Source: Parasphingorhabdus flavimaris (GTDB lineage: Bacteria > Pseudomonadota > Alphaproteobacteria > Sphingomonadales > Sphingomonadaceae). From it: a stretch of 64,000 bases of DNA. Below are positions 18,521 to 29,636 of the stretch, piece after piece. How positions within the stretch are numbered: the first letter of the stretch is position 1; each line of letters begins with the position of its first letter. The notes under the pieces were generated by a model, which worked only from the letters and a program-made list of their open reading frames with translations, did no database searches and was not told the DNA's origin. The stretch is taken from positions 824,995-888,994 of the forward strand of contig NZ_JABWMH010000002.1 of assembly GCF_013371215.1 (NCBI RefSeq). The letters run 5' to 3'. A program made the position numbers and the translations under genes.

Positions 18521-19637
18521 AGTCCTTGCAAAATTTGTCGGGGTTTCGATCACAGCCATGCTGTTCGGCCTTCAGCCGGTCCAGGCGAAGACGCAGGTTG
18601 CTGCAGACGTCGAGAATATAAGCGCACAATCACAGCCGCCTCGGTCCGAACAATTGGAAAAAGAGGTCGCAAATAGTCCGCCCGACAGCGAACGTTTGCA
18701 AAGATTGGCATCTGTGTATGCTGCGGAAGGCGACCTGGCATCGGCAAAGCGAACCATCGATCGTGCATTGGCGCTTTTTCCAGATGACAATGATGTGAAA
18801 ATGGCAAATGCCAATATTTTACTTTGGCAAGGGCGTTTGAAACAATCGCGACTACAAGCAGATGATGTCGCGCGACATTATCCGGACTACCCCGGGCTGG
18901 CGGAATTTCGAACCGCTCTCGAACGCGTCCAGGATGATCGGGCCGCGCGCCTCATCGGCGCAGCTGTCAACGTGGGCGTGGCAGACGTCTCTTTTCCCCT
19001 GCGGAACGACCAGACGTGGACGACACAGGTCGTATCTGCGTCCTTTCGTTTGTCAGATAGCGGAAGCCTGACAACCACGATAGATATGGAGCAACGCGAA
19101 CAGTCCGACGTCCGGTTGGTAGCGGAATATGCGCATCGGCTGGACAATGGGTTCGTCTCGATTGGAGTAGCAGCCACCCCGAACGCAGATTTTCGGGAGA
19201 AGTGGAGCGTAAGGGCCGCTGGAAAATATAACGTATCGAGATCCCTTTCGATCGTCGCCGACGGCAAACTGGCAGACTATTCCACGAATATGGTGGTCGC
19301 CGTCGGAGCCGGGCTTGAATATAGACCCGCCCCCGATTTTTTCTTGACCGCACGAACGATCAACTTGTTCGGCGGCGGCGAAAACTACCGCTTTGGTGGT
19401 GTATTGCGAGGCGATTACCGCCCCGAAGGCAAAGTCGGCTTCTTCGTCTTGGCAGCCGAATATCCAGATGCCGAAGCCGACGGAACACGCCAGTTGCGGT
19501 CCTTTGCCGGGGGCATGGTTGTTCCGCTTGGGCAAGGATGGACTTTGCGGCTGACCGGAGAAGATGATCGAAGAGAAAACAGTTATCACCGTCGCGCCGT
19601 TAATGTCGGCATTGCCTGGAGGTTTGGTGGCTCATGA
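18510..19637 (+). CDS. YaiO-like TPR and outer-membrane beta-barrel protein
   Basis: 375 residues with a probable signal peptide (VSITAMLFGLQPVQA). Residues about 40-135 hold TPR-like helices, for example LQRLASVYAAEGDLASAKRTI. From about 145 to the end are alternating short strands rich in aromatics and Gly, as in a YaiO-type barrel. The sequence ends in VGIAWRFGGS. The layout, periplasmic TPR then barrel, parallels PgaA/AlgK-AlgE exporters of polysaccharide. The start overlaps the receiver gene and its stop overlaps the next start (ATGA). Family call is by architecture, and the export role is inference. Confidence 0.75.
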   Translation: MTDRVLAKFVGVSITAMLFGLQPVQAKTQVAADVENISAQSQPPRSEQLEKEVANSPPDSERLQRLASVYAAEGDLASAKRTIDRALALFPDDNDVKMANANILLWQGRLKQSRLQADDVARHYPDYPGLAEFRTALERVQDDRAARLIGAAVNVGVADVSFPLRNDQTWTTQVVSASFRLSDSGSLTTTIDMEQREQSDVRLVAEYAHRLDNGFVSIGVAATPNADFREKWSVRAAGKYNVSRSLSIVADGKLADYSTNMVVAVGAGLEYRPAPDFFLTARTINLFGGGENYRFGGVLRGDYRPEGKVGFFVLAAEYPDAEADGTRQLRSFAGGMVVPLGQGWTLRLTGEDDRRENSYHRRAVNVGIAWRFGGS

Positions 19638-20605
19638 ACATGTATGACGGAGCGATCCAGATGTCCATTTTCGTGGCCAGCGCAATGCTCGCCATATTTG
19701 CAACGCTGGTGCTCTATCGCTGGTGGGGAGAACGGAAAAGCCGGCAGCGCCGCGCGCTGCACACCGACGTTTCGCGAAGCTATATTCAGCGGATCGCCGG
19801 GCAGAAATCCGAGACGAGCCGAACCTGGACAAAATCTCTTCGGCTGGACGTCGTCAGTCATCTGCTCCTGCTTTTGCGCGGCGGAGAACGCGACCGGCTC
19901 AAAGAGCTTGCGGAACTGGACGGGCTGCTCGACGAAGCTCTGCGCTTGTCACGGAATCTTCGAGCGTCAAAGCGGATAGATGCGATCCGTATCCTGCAGC
20001 AATTTGGCAGTGCCGTCTGCGTCGCTCGCTTGCGTCGAATGATGAAGTCTGATCGCAATCCGGACGTACGTCTTAACGCCGCCTTTGCGCTGGCGTCTGC
20101 AGGCGTGCTGCCACCGCCTCGTGAAACTATCACAATGCTCGGTATGTTCGATCGAGATACTTCTCGTCTCGACATTGCGCTGTTGCGGTCGCTTGCCTCC
20201 CGATATGTCGGACATTTCAACGTTCTGCTGGAAGAAGATATCCCGGACAAACGCCGCGCCATGCTTGTCGATGCCCTGGGCTGGTCGGGCGACATGTCGG
20301 TTTTGCCGACGCTGGAAAAAGCAGCGCAATCCAAAGATGTCGAAGTTCGCGCTGCCGCTTTGAGAGCGGCGTCGCAACTCGGTCATCCCTCGGTTCCCTG
20401 GGTGCTGGATATGCTGGAGGATGAAAGCGAAATTGTCCGGCTCCAGGCAGCAAATAGCTGTGCAGTACTGAGATTGCGTTCCGCAGTTCCCCGTTTGCAG
20501 AAGCTTCTTTCCGATGACGTCCTATGGGTCCGATTGCGAGCGGAGGAAGCCATTGCCCTTCTTGCAAACAACGGCGAAACCAACAAGGAAGAGTTGAGCA
20601 AATGA
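19634..20605 (+). CDS. Membrane-anchored HEAT-repeat protein
   Basis: 323 residues with one N-terminal membrane segment (MSIFVASAMLAIFATLVLYRW) followed by a basic linker and then HEAT repeats from about residue 100 to the end. Examples are RNPDVRLNAAFALASAG, DVEVRAAALRAASQLG and DEIVRLQAANSC-like units. HEAT arrays are protein scaffolds. Coupling by ATGA overlaps to both the barrel protein and the glycosyltransferase suggests it links or regulates the synthase at the inner membrane, or receives the receiver protein. No enzyme motif is seen. Confidence 0.8.
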   Translation: MNMYDGAIQMSIFVASAMLAIFATLVLYRWWGERKSRQRRALHTDVSRSYIQRIAGQKSETSRTWTKSLRLDVVSHLLLLLRGGERDRLKELAELDGLLDEALRLSRNLRASKRIDAIRILQQFGSAVCVARLRRMMKSDRNPDVRLNAAFALASAGVLPPPRETITMLGMFDRDTSRLDIALLRSLASRYVGHFNVLLEEDIPDKRRAMLVDALGWSGDMSVLPTLEKAAQSKDVEVRAAALRAASQLGHPSVPWVLDMLEDESEIVRLQAANSCAVLRLRSAVPRLQKLLSDDVLWVRLRAEEAIALLANNGETNKEELSK

Positions 20606-22029
20606 GTCTCGCTGAAAGCCTGAATATCCTGTCTCAAATTGTCCTATATCTGGCATTTGGTTGCATGATCATCGTGGCGTATCGCAATGCTGTCAGCCTG
20701 ACCCAGCTGCTATTGGCCGCTTATGTATTTGCAACACGCGTCAAGCCTTCCTCGGCGTCACTCGATTTGTGGCATCGATATGCCGACCTCGCCCTACCCA
20801 TTTCCGTCATCGCGCCGGCCTTCAACGAAGAACTGTCCATCGTCGAAAGCGTCAAGGCGCTGCTCGCGCTCGAATATCCGGAACATGAGGTTATCGTCGT
20901 CAACGATGGCTCGTCAGACAAAACGCTGGCGACTCTCATAACCAACTTCGACATGGTGAAAACCAATCGGCAGCAGATCGCGGCACTGCAAACAACGGAA
21001 TTGTTCGGCGCCTATAAATCGAAAACCCACCCCAATCTTTGGGTGATCGACAAGGAAAACGGGCGGAAAGCCGACGCCGCAAATGCTGGAATAGGTTTCG
21101 CCCGCACTCCGCTGGTTTGCGTGATTGATGCAGATTCGATTATCGAACCCGACGGATTGCTGCGCGCGGCAGAGCCGTTCATGCTCGACGACGGCAAGAT
21201 GGTGGCGGTCGGTGGTGCCATACGGATAGCAAACGGGTGCGAGATACGGGGCGGATCGCTGCGCAAGATCGGACTGTCCAAAAACTGGCTTCCCCGGTTT
21301 CAGGTCGTCGAATATCTTCGTGCCTTCCTCACCGCCCGCGTGGCCAATGCGCATTTCAACACCTTGCTCCTGATCTCCGGAGCCTTCGGAGTTTTCCGCC
21401 GCTCGACACTCGTCGAAATGGGGGGATATCGCCACGATACGGTTGGCGAAGATCTCGAACTGGTCGTGCGCATGCACCGCCATATGAGGGAGAAGAAGGA
21501 AGACTATAGAATAGACTTTGTTCCGGAAATCGTTTGCTGGACAGAAGCCCCGGCTGAATGGGGCGGGCTCAAGAACCAGCGGGCAAGATGGCAGCAGGGC
21601 GCACTTGAAACGCTGATCAAGCATTGGCGCATGGTCGGCAACCCGCGTTACGGACGCATCGGGCTTTTTGCGATGCCGCAAGTTGTTATCGAGGACATTC
21701 TTGGCCCGCCTGCAGAGCTGATCGGCTATCTGGTGGTTCCTCTGGCAATCTTGCTGGGTCTGCTGGACCCGATTGCAGCAGTCGCCTATTTTTGCATGAC
21801 GGTTTTGTTCGGAACCGGACTTAGCCTAGGCACCCTGATTCTGGAAGAAATACAGCTTCGCCGCACTCCGAGCGCAGCTGACCTGGCACGGATCGGTGCT
21901 GCCGCATTTATCGAAAATTTCGGCTACCGTCAGGCAAATCTTGTGTTTCGGTTCATTGGCATAAAGCGTCACTTCAAGAAGGAAACCGCTTGGTCTCCCG
22001 TGCCAAGGGTCGGCTTCGGAGCGGCCTGA
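20602..22029 (+). CDS. Processive family 2 glycosyltransferase, membrane-bound
   Basis: 475 residues with N-terminal membrane segments, a cytosolic GT2 domain and C-terminal membrane helices (LIGYLVVPLAILLGLLDPIAAVAYFCMTVL). Motifs of polymerising enzymes are complete: IAPAFNEE with VVNDGSSD, DAD in CVIDADSII, the GED catalytic-base motif in TVGEDLEL, and QRARW (QxxRW). This is the arrangement in cellulose, hyaluronan and PNAG synthases. Which sugar is used cannot be told, and no PilZ domain is present. The ATG at 20602 overlaps the HEAT gene stop and has GGAAGAG upstream. An earlier in-frame ATG at 20524 lies inside the HEAT gene and is rejected. Confidence 0.9.
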   Translation: MSLAESLNILSQIVLYLAFGCMIIVAYRNAVSLTQLLLAAYVFATRVKPSSASLDLWHRYADLALPISVIAPAFNEELSIVESVKALLALEYPEHEVIVVNDGSSDKTLATLITNFDMVKTNRQQIAALQTTELFGAYKSKTHPNLWVIDKENGRKADAANAGIGFARTPLVCVIDADSIIEPDGLLRAAEPFMLDDGKMVAVGGAIRIANGCEIRGGSLRKIGLSKNWLPRFQVVEYLRAFLTARVANAHFNTLLLISGAFGVFRRSTLVEMGGYRHDTVGEDLELVVRMHRHMREKKEDYRIDFVPEIVCWTEAPAEWGGLKNQRARWQQGALETLIKHWRMVGNPRYGRIGLFAMPQVVIEDILGPPAELIGYLVVPLAILLGLLDPIAAVAYFCMTVLFGTGLSLGTLILEEIQLRRTPSAADLARIGAAAFIENFGYRQANLVFRFIGIKRHFKKETAWSPVPRVGFGAA

Positions 22030-22047
22030 ATTCGCGCAGACTTCGTT

Positions 22048-25000
22048 TCATCCTGAGAGGCTGTCCAGCGCGTCGGCAAGCAGGCTTCTGGCGTTCGGGC
22101 AGTCTTCCTGTCTCAGGTCCAATTCGATATTTGCGCATTTGTCGCCCAGTTCTGCTTCACCGAAATAGCCCGCCGTTCCGGCAATTTTGTGAAGCATATC
22201 AGCAATACCCGTCACCGCCTCGTTGTCCAATTGCCCCTCACGCAGCACGAGGGTGATCGCGTCGACAGCGTCGACCTTTCTGGCTTCAAATCTATTGGCC
22301 AGATCGGCATCGATCATATCCTCTTTGGTTTCTACCAAAGCTGAGCGATCATGCTGCGCTGCTGCAATCGCTGCAACATTGCCCCATTTTGCAATCGCAT
22401 CCGCCAGTTCGCGCCGTCGTACAGGTTTTGCGAGATGCTGCTGCATCCCGGCCGAAAGAGCCGAGTCGATGTCTTCCTGATAGGCATTGGCGGTCAGGGA
22501 TATGATCGGAAGCGTTGCTTCGTCGAAGCCTTTCGATCTGAGTTGCCGGGCTGCTTCGATTCCGTCCATTCCCGGCATCTGCATATCCATCAGCACGAGA
22601 CTATAAGGGTTGCCTGAGAGAGCCGCGGCCTGAACCATCGCCACTGCCGCGATACCATCGGGAGCGATGTCAATCCTGTGCCCCAGCTGTTCACCCATCT
22701 TTCGGATCAGGGCTTGATTGATGTCATTATCCTCGGCCGCAAGAATTCGGTGTGTTATCGACGACGCCTCACCAGCCTCAAGCGCAATCTGCTGAACGGG
22801 GGATGTCGGAGCCTTGCCTGTCACCAAAGGCAATTCGAAGGTGAAGGTTGAACCTTTGCCCTCGGTACTGGATGCGAAAAGTCGACCGCCCATCATCTCC
22901 GCCAGTTGTGAGCTGATAGCAAGACCGAGGCCGGTTCCGCCATAGCGACGAGCCGTGCTGCTGTCCGCTTGCGTGAACTGTTCGAAAATATAATCCAGCC
23001 GGTCTGCCGGAATTCCTATTCCGCTATCGCTGACACTTAATCGCACTTGTGGATGATCGGCATCATCCAGCGCTACCCTTACTTCCACGCTGCCCCGGTC
23101 AGTGAATTTCAGGGCGTTGCCAATGAGGTTCAAGATAATCTGGCGGATCCGCATCGCGTCGCTTTCGATCAATGCGGGCAGCGACGGATCAATATAAAGG
23201 GTCAACTCGATATTCTTGGCACGGGCGACGGGGTCCATCAGCCGGATGCAGTTGGTAAGCGTATGGCGCAAATCCAGAGCTTCGTTCGCAATGGTCATTT
23301 GGCCTGCTTCGATTTTGGCCATGTCGAGAATATCGTTCAGCAATCGCATCATCGCCCGGCCGGACTCGGCTATCATTTCGATATTCTGCCGCTGTTGATC
23401 ATCCAGATCGCCCGCCAGAGCAATTTCGGTAAAGCCGATTACGCCATTCATCGGTGTACGAATTTCATGGCTCATATTTGCGAGGAAAGCGGATTTTGCC
23501 GCAGCGGCTTTCTCTGCCTCGTTTTTGGCCTGCCGCAACTCCTCTTCCAGATTCTTCGTCGCATTGACATCGCGCAATGCGGCGATGATTTCTTTCGGCT
23601 TGCCGGTTGCCGGATCCCGTAACAGGCCGCAGTTCGCCTCCATCCAGATATATTTTCCCGGTTCCAGAACAGCTTCTGTGCGATAGGACAGGACCGCGTT
23701 GTCCTGTTCGCCCGAGGCTAGCGCCTTAAACGCGGCCAAGACCGATTCTTCGTCATCGGGATGAAACCGCTCGAGCATGGACAAGCCTTCCATGCCGCTT
23801 GGTGGAATTTCGAACATATGTTCTGCCGATGGCGACGCATAAGTGCAGATGCCCTCGAGCGTCAATTTCAGCACTGGATCGGTGGCATTTTCGGCAAGAA
23901 TAGAGAGCTGTTCTTCGCGCTGGGCCAGGGCCGTCAGAACATTCTTGCGCTCGGAAATGTCCATGATCACGCCAATGAAGCCGTTCACGCGGCCGGCCTC
24001 GTCCCTTTCCGGAGCAGAAAATAGTTCGGTCCAGACGACCGTGCCGTCCTCGCGCAACCAGCGGAACTCGAAATTTAAATTGGCTTCTTTTTCTACACCA
24101 TTATTCCACAAGTCCCGGACACGTTCGAGATCGTCCGGATGGATGGCGGCAGACCATCCAAATCCTTCCCAAGCACCATCGTCCAGCCCTGTAATCTGCT
24201 TCCAGGCGGTGTTTACATAGGTACACATCCCACTGACACTCGTTCGGAAAATTCCCGCCGGAGCCAGATCCGTGAGAGATTGAAAACGGCGCTCGCTTTC
24301 CTGCAATCTTAACAGGCTCTCCCGTTGTTCCGTCACATCATTGAAGACCCCGACGAACCCGCTGATTTTGCCGTCGCGATCAAACTCTGCCGCGTTGACG
24401 GTCTCGCCCCACAGATCATTCCCGTCAGCGTCGACGAACAAAGCGACCCTGCGCCTGACGTCGCCCGGCTTGTTGAAACCTGTAAATGCAGGATCTTCCT
24501 CATATTCCTGCCCGGTTCTGAGAACAGATTTCCAGCCGTCACCCAACAGCTCTTCCGGTTCGACACCGAATCGGCTTGCCCATGCCGCGTTTACATAGGT
24601 GAGACGCCCTTCACTATCCGCTTGGAATATCCCGACCGGTGCGGCTTCAGCCAAAGTTCGGAATCTGGCTTCGCTCTTTGCCAGTGCGTGTTTGCTCGCC
24701 AGCTCGTCGGTGATGTCCCGCAGGTTGCCGACCGTGCCAGCGAATTTTCCGTCTTTGTCGATTAATCTCTGGACCAAAACGGCAATATCGCGAAAACTAC
24801 CGTCCGCACGGATGAACCGCTGTTGCAGTTTCAGCTCCTCAACTTCGCCAGTCACGATTTTCGGATAGGATTCGGTTGCATCGCGAATATCATCCGGGTG
24901 GAGCAATCGTGTAGAACGCCAACCGAGGCTTTCTTCCACGGAATAGCCGGTCAAATCCAGCCAAGACGAATTCAGAAAGACCCACCTGCCCTCTGCGTCG

Positions 25001-25974
25001 GTTTTGAAGATCACCTCGCCGACACCGTCCAGAATGGATGACATGAAGTCCCTGTTCTCGTACAATTCACTCCGTACTGCCGACCTGTTCGCCAGCACCG
25101 CTGCGACTGGCAGACCGACAGCGAAGCACGCCCCCAGGAATAATTGCAGTGTAAACGCCTGCTCATGCAAATTCCCCTCGACCAAGGCAATTGGCCCGGT
25201 ACCATAATGCGTCGCAAGCACAGCAAAGATGGCAAAAACCGTCACAGAAATTGCTGTTCCCAGCAAGCCGGTGCGGAACGCTGCGAAGACGACGACGGGG
25301 CAAGCGAGAAATAACAACGGAAATTTCGGCTGGGTAAACACCAGCGCTGCAACAAACATCGTTGCAGTCCCCATTATCGCCCAATCAATCACTCTGCGCG
25401 CCTCTGCTGTTTTGCCGTTGCCTATATTGGTCAGCGCGATCGAGACAGCGGAGGCAAAAATCGGAATTGGCAATGCGTGGGCGGACATCCACTTTATCCA
25501 GTTGGTGGTCGCCAGCGCCTGATCCGACCCGCTGATTGCCAGCGCCGCTACTATCCCGGCAATCATCGGAGCCATGAGTCCCGAAACCACCAGGATCGCT
25601 ATATGTCCCAGGTCCCCCATATTCGGCCGTGGGCCGCAAAAGTGATACATGGACCATAAGACCAAGAGGATTTCGGCGAGATTGGCTGACGCCAGAACGA
25701 TCGCCAAGCCCGGAGCATCTCCAACCGCAAGATTCGCGACCACATTCGCCAACCCGCTTGCCGCCACGAAAATCGCGCATTCTTTCCAGCTTTTCTGAAT
25801 CAGAAACCCGATCAGCAAAGCATTGGCGATCCAGAAGGCCGCAATCCGGCCGGATTCAACCGTTATCATCACGCTTGCCCACGCAACCACCCCGTAGACA
25901 AGAGCGATTAAGACAGGCAATGTGATTGCCTGAAATCCAACGATCGGGCTCCGGGACTGAGCTGTAATTGGCAA
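22048..25974 (-). CDS. MASE1/multi-PAS hybrid histidine kinase with receiver and HPt domains
   Basis: About 1308 residues. An N-terminal MASE1-type block of about eight membrane helices (to residue 300) is followed by four PAS/PAC units (about 315-815, each ending in a DITE/DVTE/DISE-like motif). Next come HisKA with [17 protein letters not shown] (His near 840), HATPase ([26 protein letters not shown]), a receiver ([13 protein letters not shown]) and a C-terminal HPt ([17 protein letters not shown]). It can run a full phosphorelay and is a likely donor for the receiver protein of the convergent operon, 18 bases away. The TTG at 25974 is preferred because TGGAGG lies 8 bases upstream. A GTG at 26004 is the alternative. 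Confidence 0.9.
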   Translation of the reverse strand: MPITAQSRSPIVGFQAITLPVLIALVYGVVAWASVMITVESGRIAAFWIANALLIGFLIQKSWKECAIFVAASGLANVVANLAVGDAPGLAIVLASANLAEILLVLWSMYHFCGPRPNMGDLGHIAILVVSGLMAPMIAGIVAALAISGSDQALATTNWIKWMSAHALPIPIFASAVSIALTNIGNGKTAEARRVIDWAIMGTATMFVAALVFTQPKFPLLFLACPVVVFAAFRTGLLGTAISVTVFAIFAVLATHYGTGPIALVEGNLHEQAFTLQLFLGACFAVGLPVAAVLANRSAVRSELYENRDFMSSILDGVGEVIFKTDAEGRWVFLNSSWLDLTGYSVEESLGWRSTRLLHPDDIRDATESYPKIVTGEVEELKLQQRFIRADGSFRDIAVLVQRLIDKDGKFAGTVGNLRDITDELASKHALAKSEARFRTLAEAAPVGIFQADSEGRLTYVNAAWASRFGVEPEELLGDGWKSVLRTGQEYEEDPAFTGFNKPGDVRRRVALFVDADGNDLWGETVNAAEFDRDGKISGFVGVFNDVTEQRESLLRLQESERRFQSLTDLAPAGIFRTSVSGMCTYVNTAWKQITGLDDGAWEGFGWSAAIHPDDLERVRDLWNNGVEKEANLNFEFRWLREDGTVVWTELFSAPERDEAGRVNGFIGVIMDISERKNVLTALAQREEQLSILAENATDPVLKLTLEGICTYASPSAEHMFEIPPSGMEGLSMLERFHPDDEESVLAAFKALASGEQDNAVLSYRTEAVLEPGKYIWMEANCGLLRDPATGKPKEIIAALRDVNATKNLEEELRQAKNEAEKAAAAKSAFLANMSHEIRTPMNGVIGFTEIALAGDLDDQQRQNIEMIAESGRAMMRLLNDILDMAKIEAGQMTIANEALDLRHTLTNCIRLMDPVARAKNIELTLYIDPSLPALIESDAMRIRQIILNLIGNALKFTDRGSVEVRVALDDADHPQVRLSVSDSGIGIPADRLDYIFEQFTQADSSTARRYGGTGLGLAISSQLAEMMGGRLFASSTEGKGSTFTFELPLVTGKAPTSPVQQIALEAGEASSITHRILAAEDNDINQALIRKMGEQLGHRIDIAPDGIAAVAMVQAAALSGNPYSLVLMDMQMPGMDGIEAARQLRSKGFDEATLPIISLTANAYQEDIDSALSAGMQQHLAKPVRRRELADAIAKWGNVAAIAAAQHDRSALVETKEDMIDADLANRFEARKVDAVDAITLVLREGQLDNEAVTGIADMLHKIAGTAGYFGEAELGDKCANIELDLRQEDCPNARSLLADALDSLSG

Positions 25975-26004
25975 GTTTTCTTTCCTCCAAATGGATTGAA
26001 TCAC

Positions 26005-26516
26005 GTCACCATATCCGGTGAATTTCAGGTTCTGTATTCAGCGCGATATCGCCTCAAGAATGCTGACGTCGTTTTTAGCCGAAAATGGGTAAATTTTCTT
26101 GCGTCTTTATTTGAGTTGGCCGGGCAGAACCGCAGACCATGGCAAAAAATAGCGTTCGGACCACATAATGTCCGGAAGACATCAACATCTCAGGGGCTGA
26201 AAGTATAGCCGAATTATCTACATTCGCACAATTGTCCGTTCGCTGCTTTTCGCCAGCAGCAGAACCTCGCTCATTTTCCTCCTCTCAGCGCGCAATCGGC
26301 GCTGGCAGCTGCCAAGGAGCGGCCACTCGTGGAGTATATTCGGAAATGGCTGGCTCGAGAACGAGCACAGATATTTCCGTAACAATACCTATCGCGACCA
26401 TTCCGGCATCCGCCTAGTTTGAACCGATCTGGCAGGGTCGATCGCATGCCCTGTTGTTCGAACGGGAAGGACAAAGTCGTGCCAGTGACAAACATGTCAT
26501 CAATACGCCGAGATTG
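26005..26516. other. Divergent intergenic region between hybrid kinase and ABC operon
   Basis: About 510 bases without a convincing gene. An inverted repeat CGGAC/GTCCG lies at 26157-26174, about 180 bases upstream of the kinase start. No recognised promoter was identified with confidence. Confidence 0.4.
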
Positions 26517-27254
26517 ATGGCGGAACCGGAAACCTCATTCTCCGGGCAGGAAGATAGCCTTTATTCCATTCGCGGCCTGACCAAGGTTTATGGAGAGGGG
26601 CCAACCGCGGTCCATGCTCTGCGCGGGATTGATCTCGATTTGCCCCGATCCTCGATGGTGGTGTTGCTCGGCGCCAGCGGTTCCGGAAAATCGACCTTCC
26701 TCAACATCGTCGGTGGTCTGGATGACGCCACAGATGGTCAGGTATTTTTCGAAGGCCGGGAGCTGACCGCTCTGGGTCCGTCCGAACTGACCGAATATCG
26801 CCGCAACTCGGTGAGCTTTGTGTTCCAATTCTATAATCTCGTCGCATCGCTTACCGCGCGCGAGAATGTCGCGCTGATCACCGAGATAGCGGACGACCCC
26901 ATGACACCCGAAGAAGCGCTGGCGCTGGTCGGACTGGAAAAACGGCTTGATCATTTTCCCTCGCAGCTGTCGGGCGGTGAACAGCAGCGGGTAGCGATCG
27001 CCCGAGCCGTTGCCAAACGCCCCAAGGTCATGTTCTGCGATGAACCCACGGGCGCGCTGGATAGCCAGACTGGCGTTATCGTGCTCGACGCCCTCGACCA
27101 GATCAATCGCGAGCTGGGCACAACAACCCTTCTGATCACCCATAATGTCGTGATTGCGGAAATGGCAGATCGCCTGCTGCGTTTTGCCGACGGCGCGCTG
27201 GTCGAAGACCGCAACAACCCTCAACGCATCGCGCCGTCGGAACTGAAATGGTGA
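26517..27254 (+). CDS. ABC transporter ATP-binding protein (LolD/MacB type)
   Basis: A 245-residue nucleotide-binding subunit. Walker [11 protein letters not shown]-loop FVFQFYNLV, signature LSGGEQQR, Walker [13 protein letters not shown] and the H-loop His in LLITHN are all present. This is the MacB/LolD subfamily, which pairs with FtsX-like permeases and drives export by mechanotransmission. The frame opens upstream at a TTG (26454). The ATG at 26517 starts just before the conserved domain and is preferred, though its ribosome site is weak. It overlaps the permease start by 7 bases. Confidence 0.9.
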   Translation: MAEPETSFSGQEDSLYSIRGLTKVYGEGPTAVHALRGIDLDLPRSSMVVLLGASGSGKSTFLNIVGGLDDATDGQVFFEGRELTALGPSELTEYRRNSVSFVFQFYNLVASLTARENVALITEIADDPMTPEEALALVGLEKRLDHFPSQLSGGEQQRVAIARAVAKRPKVMFCDEPTGALDSQTGVIVLDALDQINRELGTTTLLITHNVVIAEMADRLLRFADGALVEDRNNPQRIAPSELKW

Positions 27255-29632
27255 GCCTGCCCGCCTGGCTGGGTGCGTTGGATCGCAAATTATTGCGAGA
27301 TATCTGGCGATTGCGGTCGCAGGCCTTTGCCATTGCCCTCGTGATCGCGGCGGGCATCGGCATGGTGGTCATGTCATTCGGAATGATACGTTCGCTGGAA
27401 GCGACGCGCGATGCCTATTATGACCGCTACCGGTTCGCCGACATTTTTGCTTCCGCAAAGCGGTTTCCCGAACGCCAGATCGACGAAATCCGCTCGATCA
27501 ATGGCGTGAGCATCGTCGAGGGCCGGATAACGTCGGGGGCGACGCTGGATATCCCCGGCATATCCGAACCGATCACGACACGCATTCATACGCTGCCGCC
27601 AGGCGGTATGCCGCGCGTCAATGCACTGGTGTTGCGCAGCGGCAGAATGCCCGACCCGAACCAGCCGACCGAAGTGCTGGCGAGCGAGAAATTTGCCGAT
27701 GCGGCGCGCATTGGCCTCGGCGACAGGATCGAGGCGCTGCTTTACGGCAAGAAACAGAATTTGCGGGTGGTCGGAACGGTGCTCTCGCCTGAATATATCT
27801 ACGCGATCGGGCCGGGACAGATATTTCCGGACAATCGCCGCTTTGGCGTTTTGTGGATGGGCGAGAAACATCTCGCGGCCGCGCTCAATTCCACCAATGC
27901 CTTTAACGAAGCGCTGATCCGGCTTGAACGCGGCGCCAACGGGCAAGATGTAATCGACCGGATCGACACGATGCTGGAACGATATGGCGGGCGTGGCGCC
28001 ACGCTCCGCAGTGACCAGATTTCAGACCGTTTCCTGGAGAATGAACTGGCGCAGCTGAGCAGCATGACGGCAATTCTGCCACCGATATTCCTCGGCGTGG
28101 CGGCCTTCCTGATCAACATGGTGCTGTCGCGGCTGGTTGAATCGGAGCGCGAGATTATCGGGCTGCTCAACGCCTTTGGCTATCGCAATAGAACGATCAT
28201 GGCCCATTATGCAAAACTGGCCGTGATACTATCGCTGCCCGGACTGATCATGGGGATGATGCTCGGCAACTGGATGGGCCGGGGGCTCGCTGGCATGTAT
28301 CAGGAATTTTTCGTGTTTCCGTTCCTGACCTATCGCGCCGGTTTCGATATTTTCCTTATTTCCTGTCTGGTTGCCATGGCCGTCGTCTTGTTGGGGGCGG
28401 CGCAAACGGTTCGGAAAATTGGCAAGCTGACCGCTGCCGAGGCCATGCGCCCGCCGGTGCCGCCCAACTATTCCGGCGGATTTGCCAAGCTGATCGGTAA
28501 AATCAGAAAACTGGACGAGCCGACCAGGATTATCTTGCGCGGTCTGGTGCGGCGTCCGCTCCGGTCCATGCTGGGGTCTTTCGGTGTCGCGGCGGCGCTG
28601 GGTCTCTATGTGACATCGGCCGGATCGATGGACAATGTCGGGCTGATGACCGACCTGTTGTTCAACCAGGCCGATCGCGCCGACGTCAATGTGACCTTTG
28701 CCGAACCGCGCGACGAAAGAGTGTTACGCGAACTGGAGCGGCTGCCCGGCGTCATGCGCGTCGAGCCGGTGCGCTATGTTGGCGCCACGCTAAGTGCAGG
28801 CCATCTGTCGAGAACCGAAAGCCTGACCGGGATGAAGCCCGATGGTGATCTCAACCGGCTGGTTGATATAGACGGCGGGCTCACCCAGCCGCCGCCGCGC
28901 GGATTGGTGATCTCCAGCATATTGTCAAAGCAGCTGGACGTTAGACCCGGTGACGAAATCAATGTCGAGATAACCGATGGCCGCCGGCCGCAGCTGACGA
29001 TGCCGGTTGCGGGCATATTGAAAAGCCCGGTCGGCAATCCGGCCTATGTCGATTTTGAACGGCTCGGCCCGATCATGCGCGAAGCGCCGCTGTCATCCGG
29101 TGCCTATCTCAGCGTTGACCCGGACAAGGCGGACGCGCTTTACCGGCGGCTCAAGGACATGCCGATCATTGCCGGATTTTCCCAGCGGGCGGCGGCGCTT
29201 AATGGCATAGAGGAAACCGTGGGTGAAACCATGGGGATCGTGACTTTGTTCAATACCGGCTTTGCCGCTCTGATCGTGTTTGGCGTGGTCTATAACAATG
29301 CGCGGATCAGTCTGGCCGAGCGCGCACGCGATCTGGTTTCATTGCGGGTGCTCGGCTACCGGCGACCGGAAGTTTCCTATATTCTGCTGGGCGAACTTGC
29401 CCTGATTGTCATCACCGGCCTGCCGCTGGGCGCGATCTTTGGCTATTATCTGTCCAAATATCTGACGGCGTCGATGAGCGGGGATCTTTTCATCCTGCCT
29501 TTTGCCCTGACCGCGGAAACGGTAGCAATGGCGATATTGGTGGTGCTGTTGACAGCAGCGGTATCGGCCCTGTTTGTCCGCAGCCGGCTCGACCGGCTCG
29601 ACCTCGTCAGCGTATTGAAAACAAGGGAGTGA
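27248..29632 (+). CDS. FtsX-family ABC transporter permease (double-repeat, about 794 residues)
   Basis: An N-terminal helix near residue 20-40 is followed by a large periplasmic MacB-like domain and three helices (about 270-400). A second periplasmic domain and three more helices follow at the C-terminus (LFNTGFAALIVFGVVYNNA, ELALIVITGLPLGAIFGYYL, ETVAMAILVVLLTAAVSALF). This is the long form with two FtsX units in one chain, unlike MacB with one. Together with the ATPase upstream and the HlyD-type adaptor directly downstream it forms an ABC export system. The cargo is unknown. Confidence 0.88.
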   Translation: MVSLPAWLGALDRKLLRDIWRLRSQAFAIALVIAAGIGMVVMSFGMIRSLEATRDAYYDRYRFADIFASAKRFPERQIDEIRSINGVSIVEGRITSGATLDIPGISEPITTRIHTLPPGGMPRVNALVLRSGRMPDPNQPTEVLASEKFADAARIGLGDRIEALLYGKKQNLRVVGTVLSPEYIYAIGPGQIFPDNRRFGVLWMGEKHLAAALNSTNAFNEALIRLERGANGQDVIDRIDTMLERYGGRGATLRSDQISDRFLENELAQLSSMTAILPPIFLGVAAFLINMVLSRLVESEREIIGLLNAFGYRNRTIMAHYAKLAVILSLPGLIMGMMLGNWMGRGLAGMYQEFFVFPFLTYRAGFDIFLISCLVAMAVVLLGAAQTVRKIGKLTAAEAMRPPVPPNYSGGFAKLIGKIRKLDEPTRIILRGLVRRPLRSMLGSFGVAAALGLYVTSAGSMDNVGLMTDLLFNQADRADVNVTFAEPRDERVLRELERLPGVMRVEPVRYVGATLSAGHLSRTESLTGMKPDGDLNRLVDIDGGLTQPPPRGLVISSILSKQLDVRPGDEINVEITDGRRPQLTMPVAGILKSPVGNPAYVDFERLGPIMREAPLSSGAYLSVDPDKADALYRRLKDMPIIAGFSQRAAALNGIEETVGETMGIVTLFNTGFAALIVFGVVYNNARISLAERARDLVSLRVLGYRRPEVSYILLGELALIVITGLPLGAIFGYYLSKYLTASMSGDLFILPFALTAETVAMAILVVLLTAAVSALFVRSRLDRLDLVSVLKTRE

Positions 29633-29636
29633 TTTG

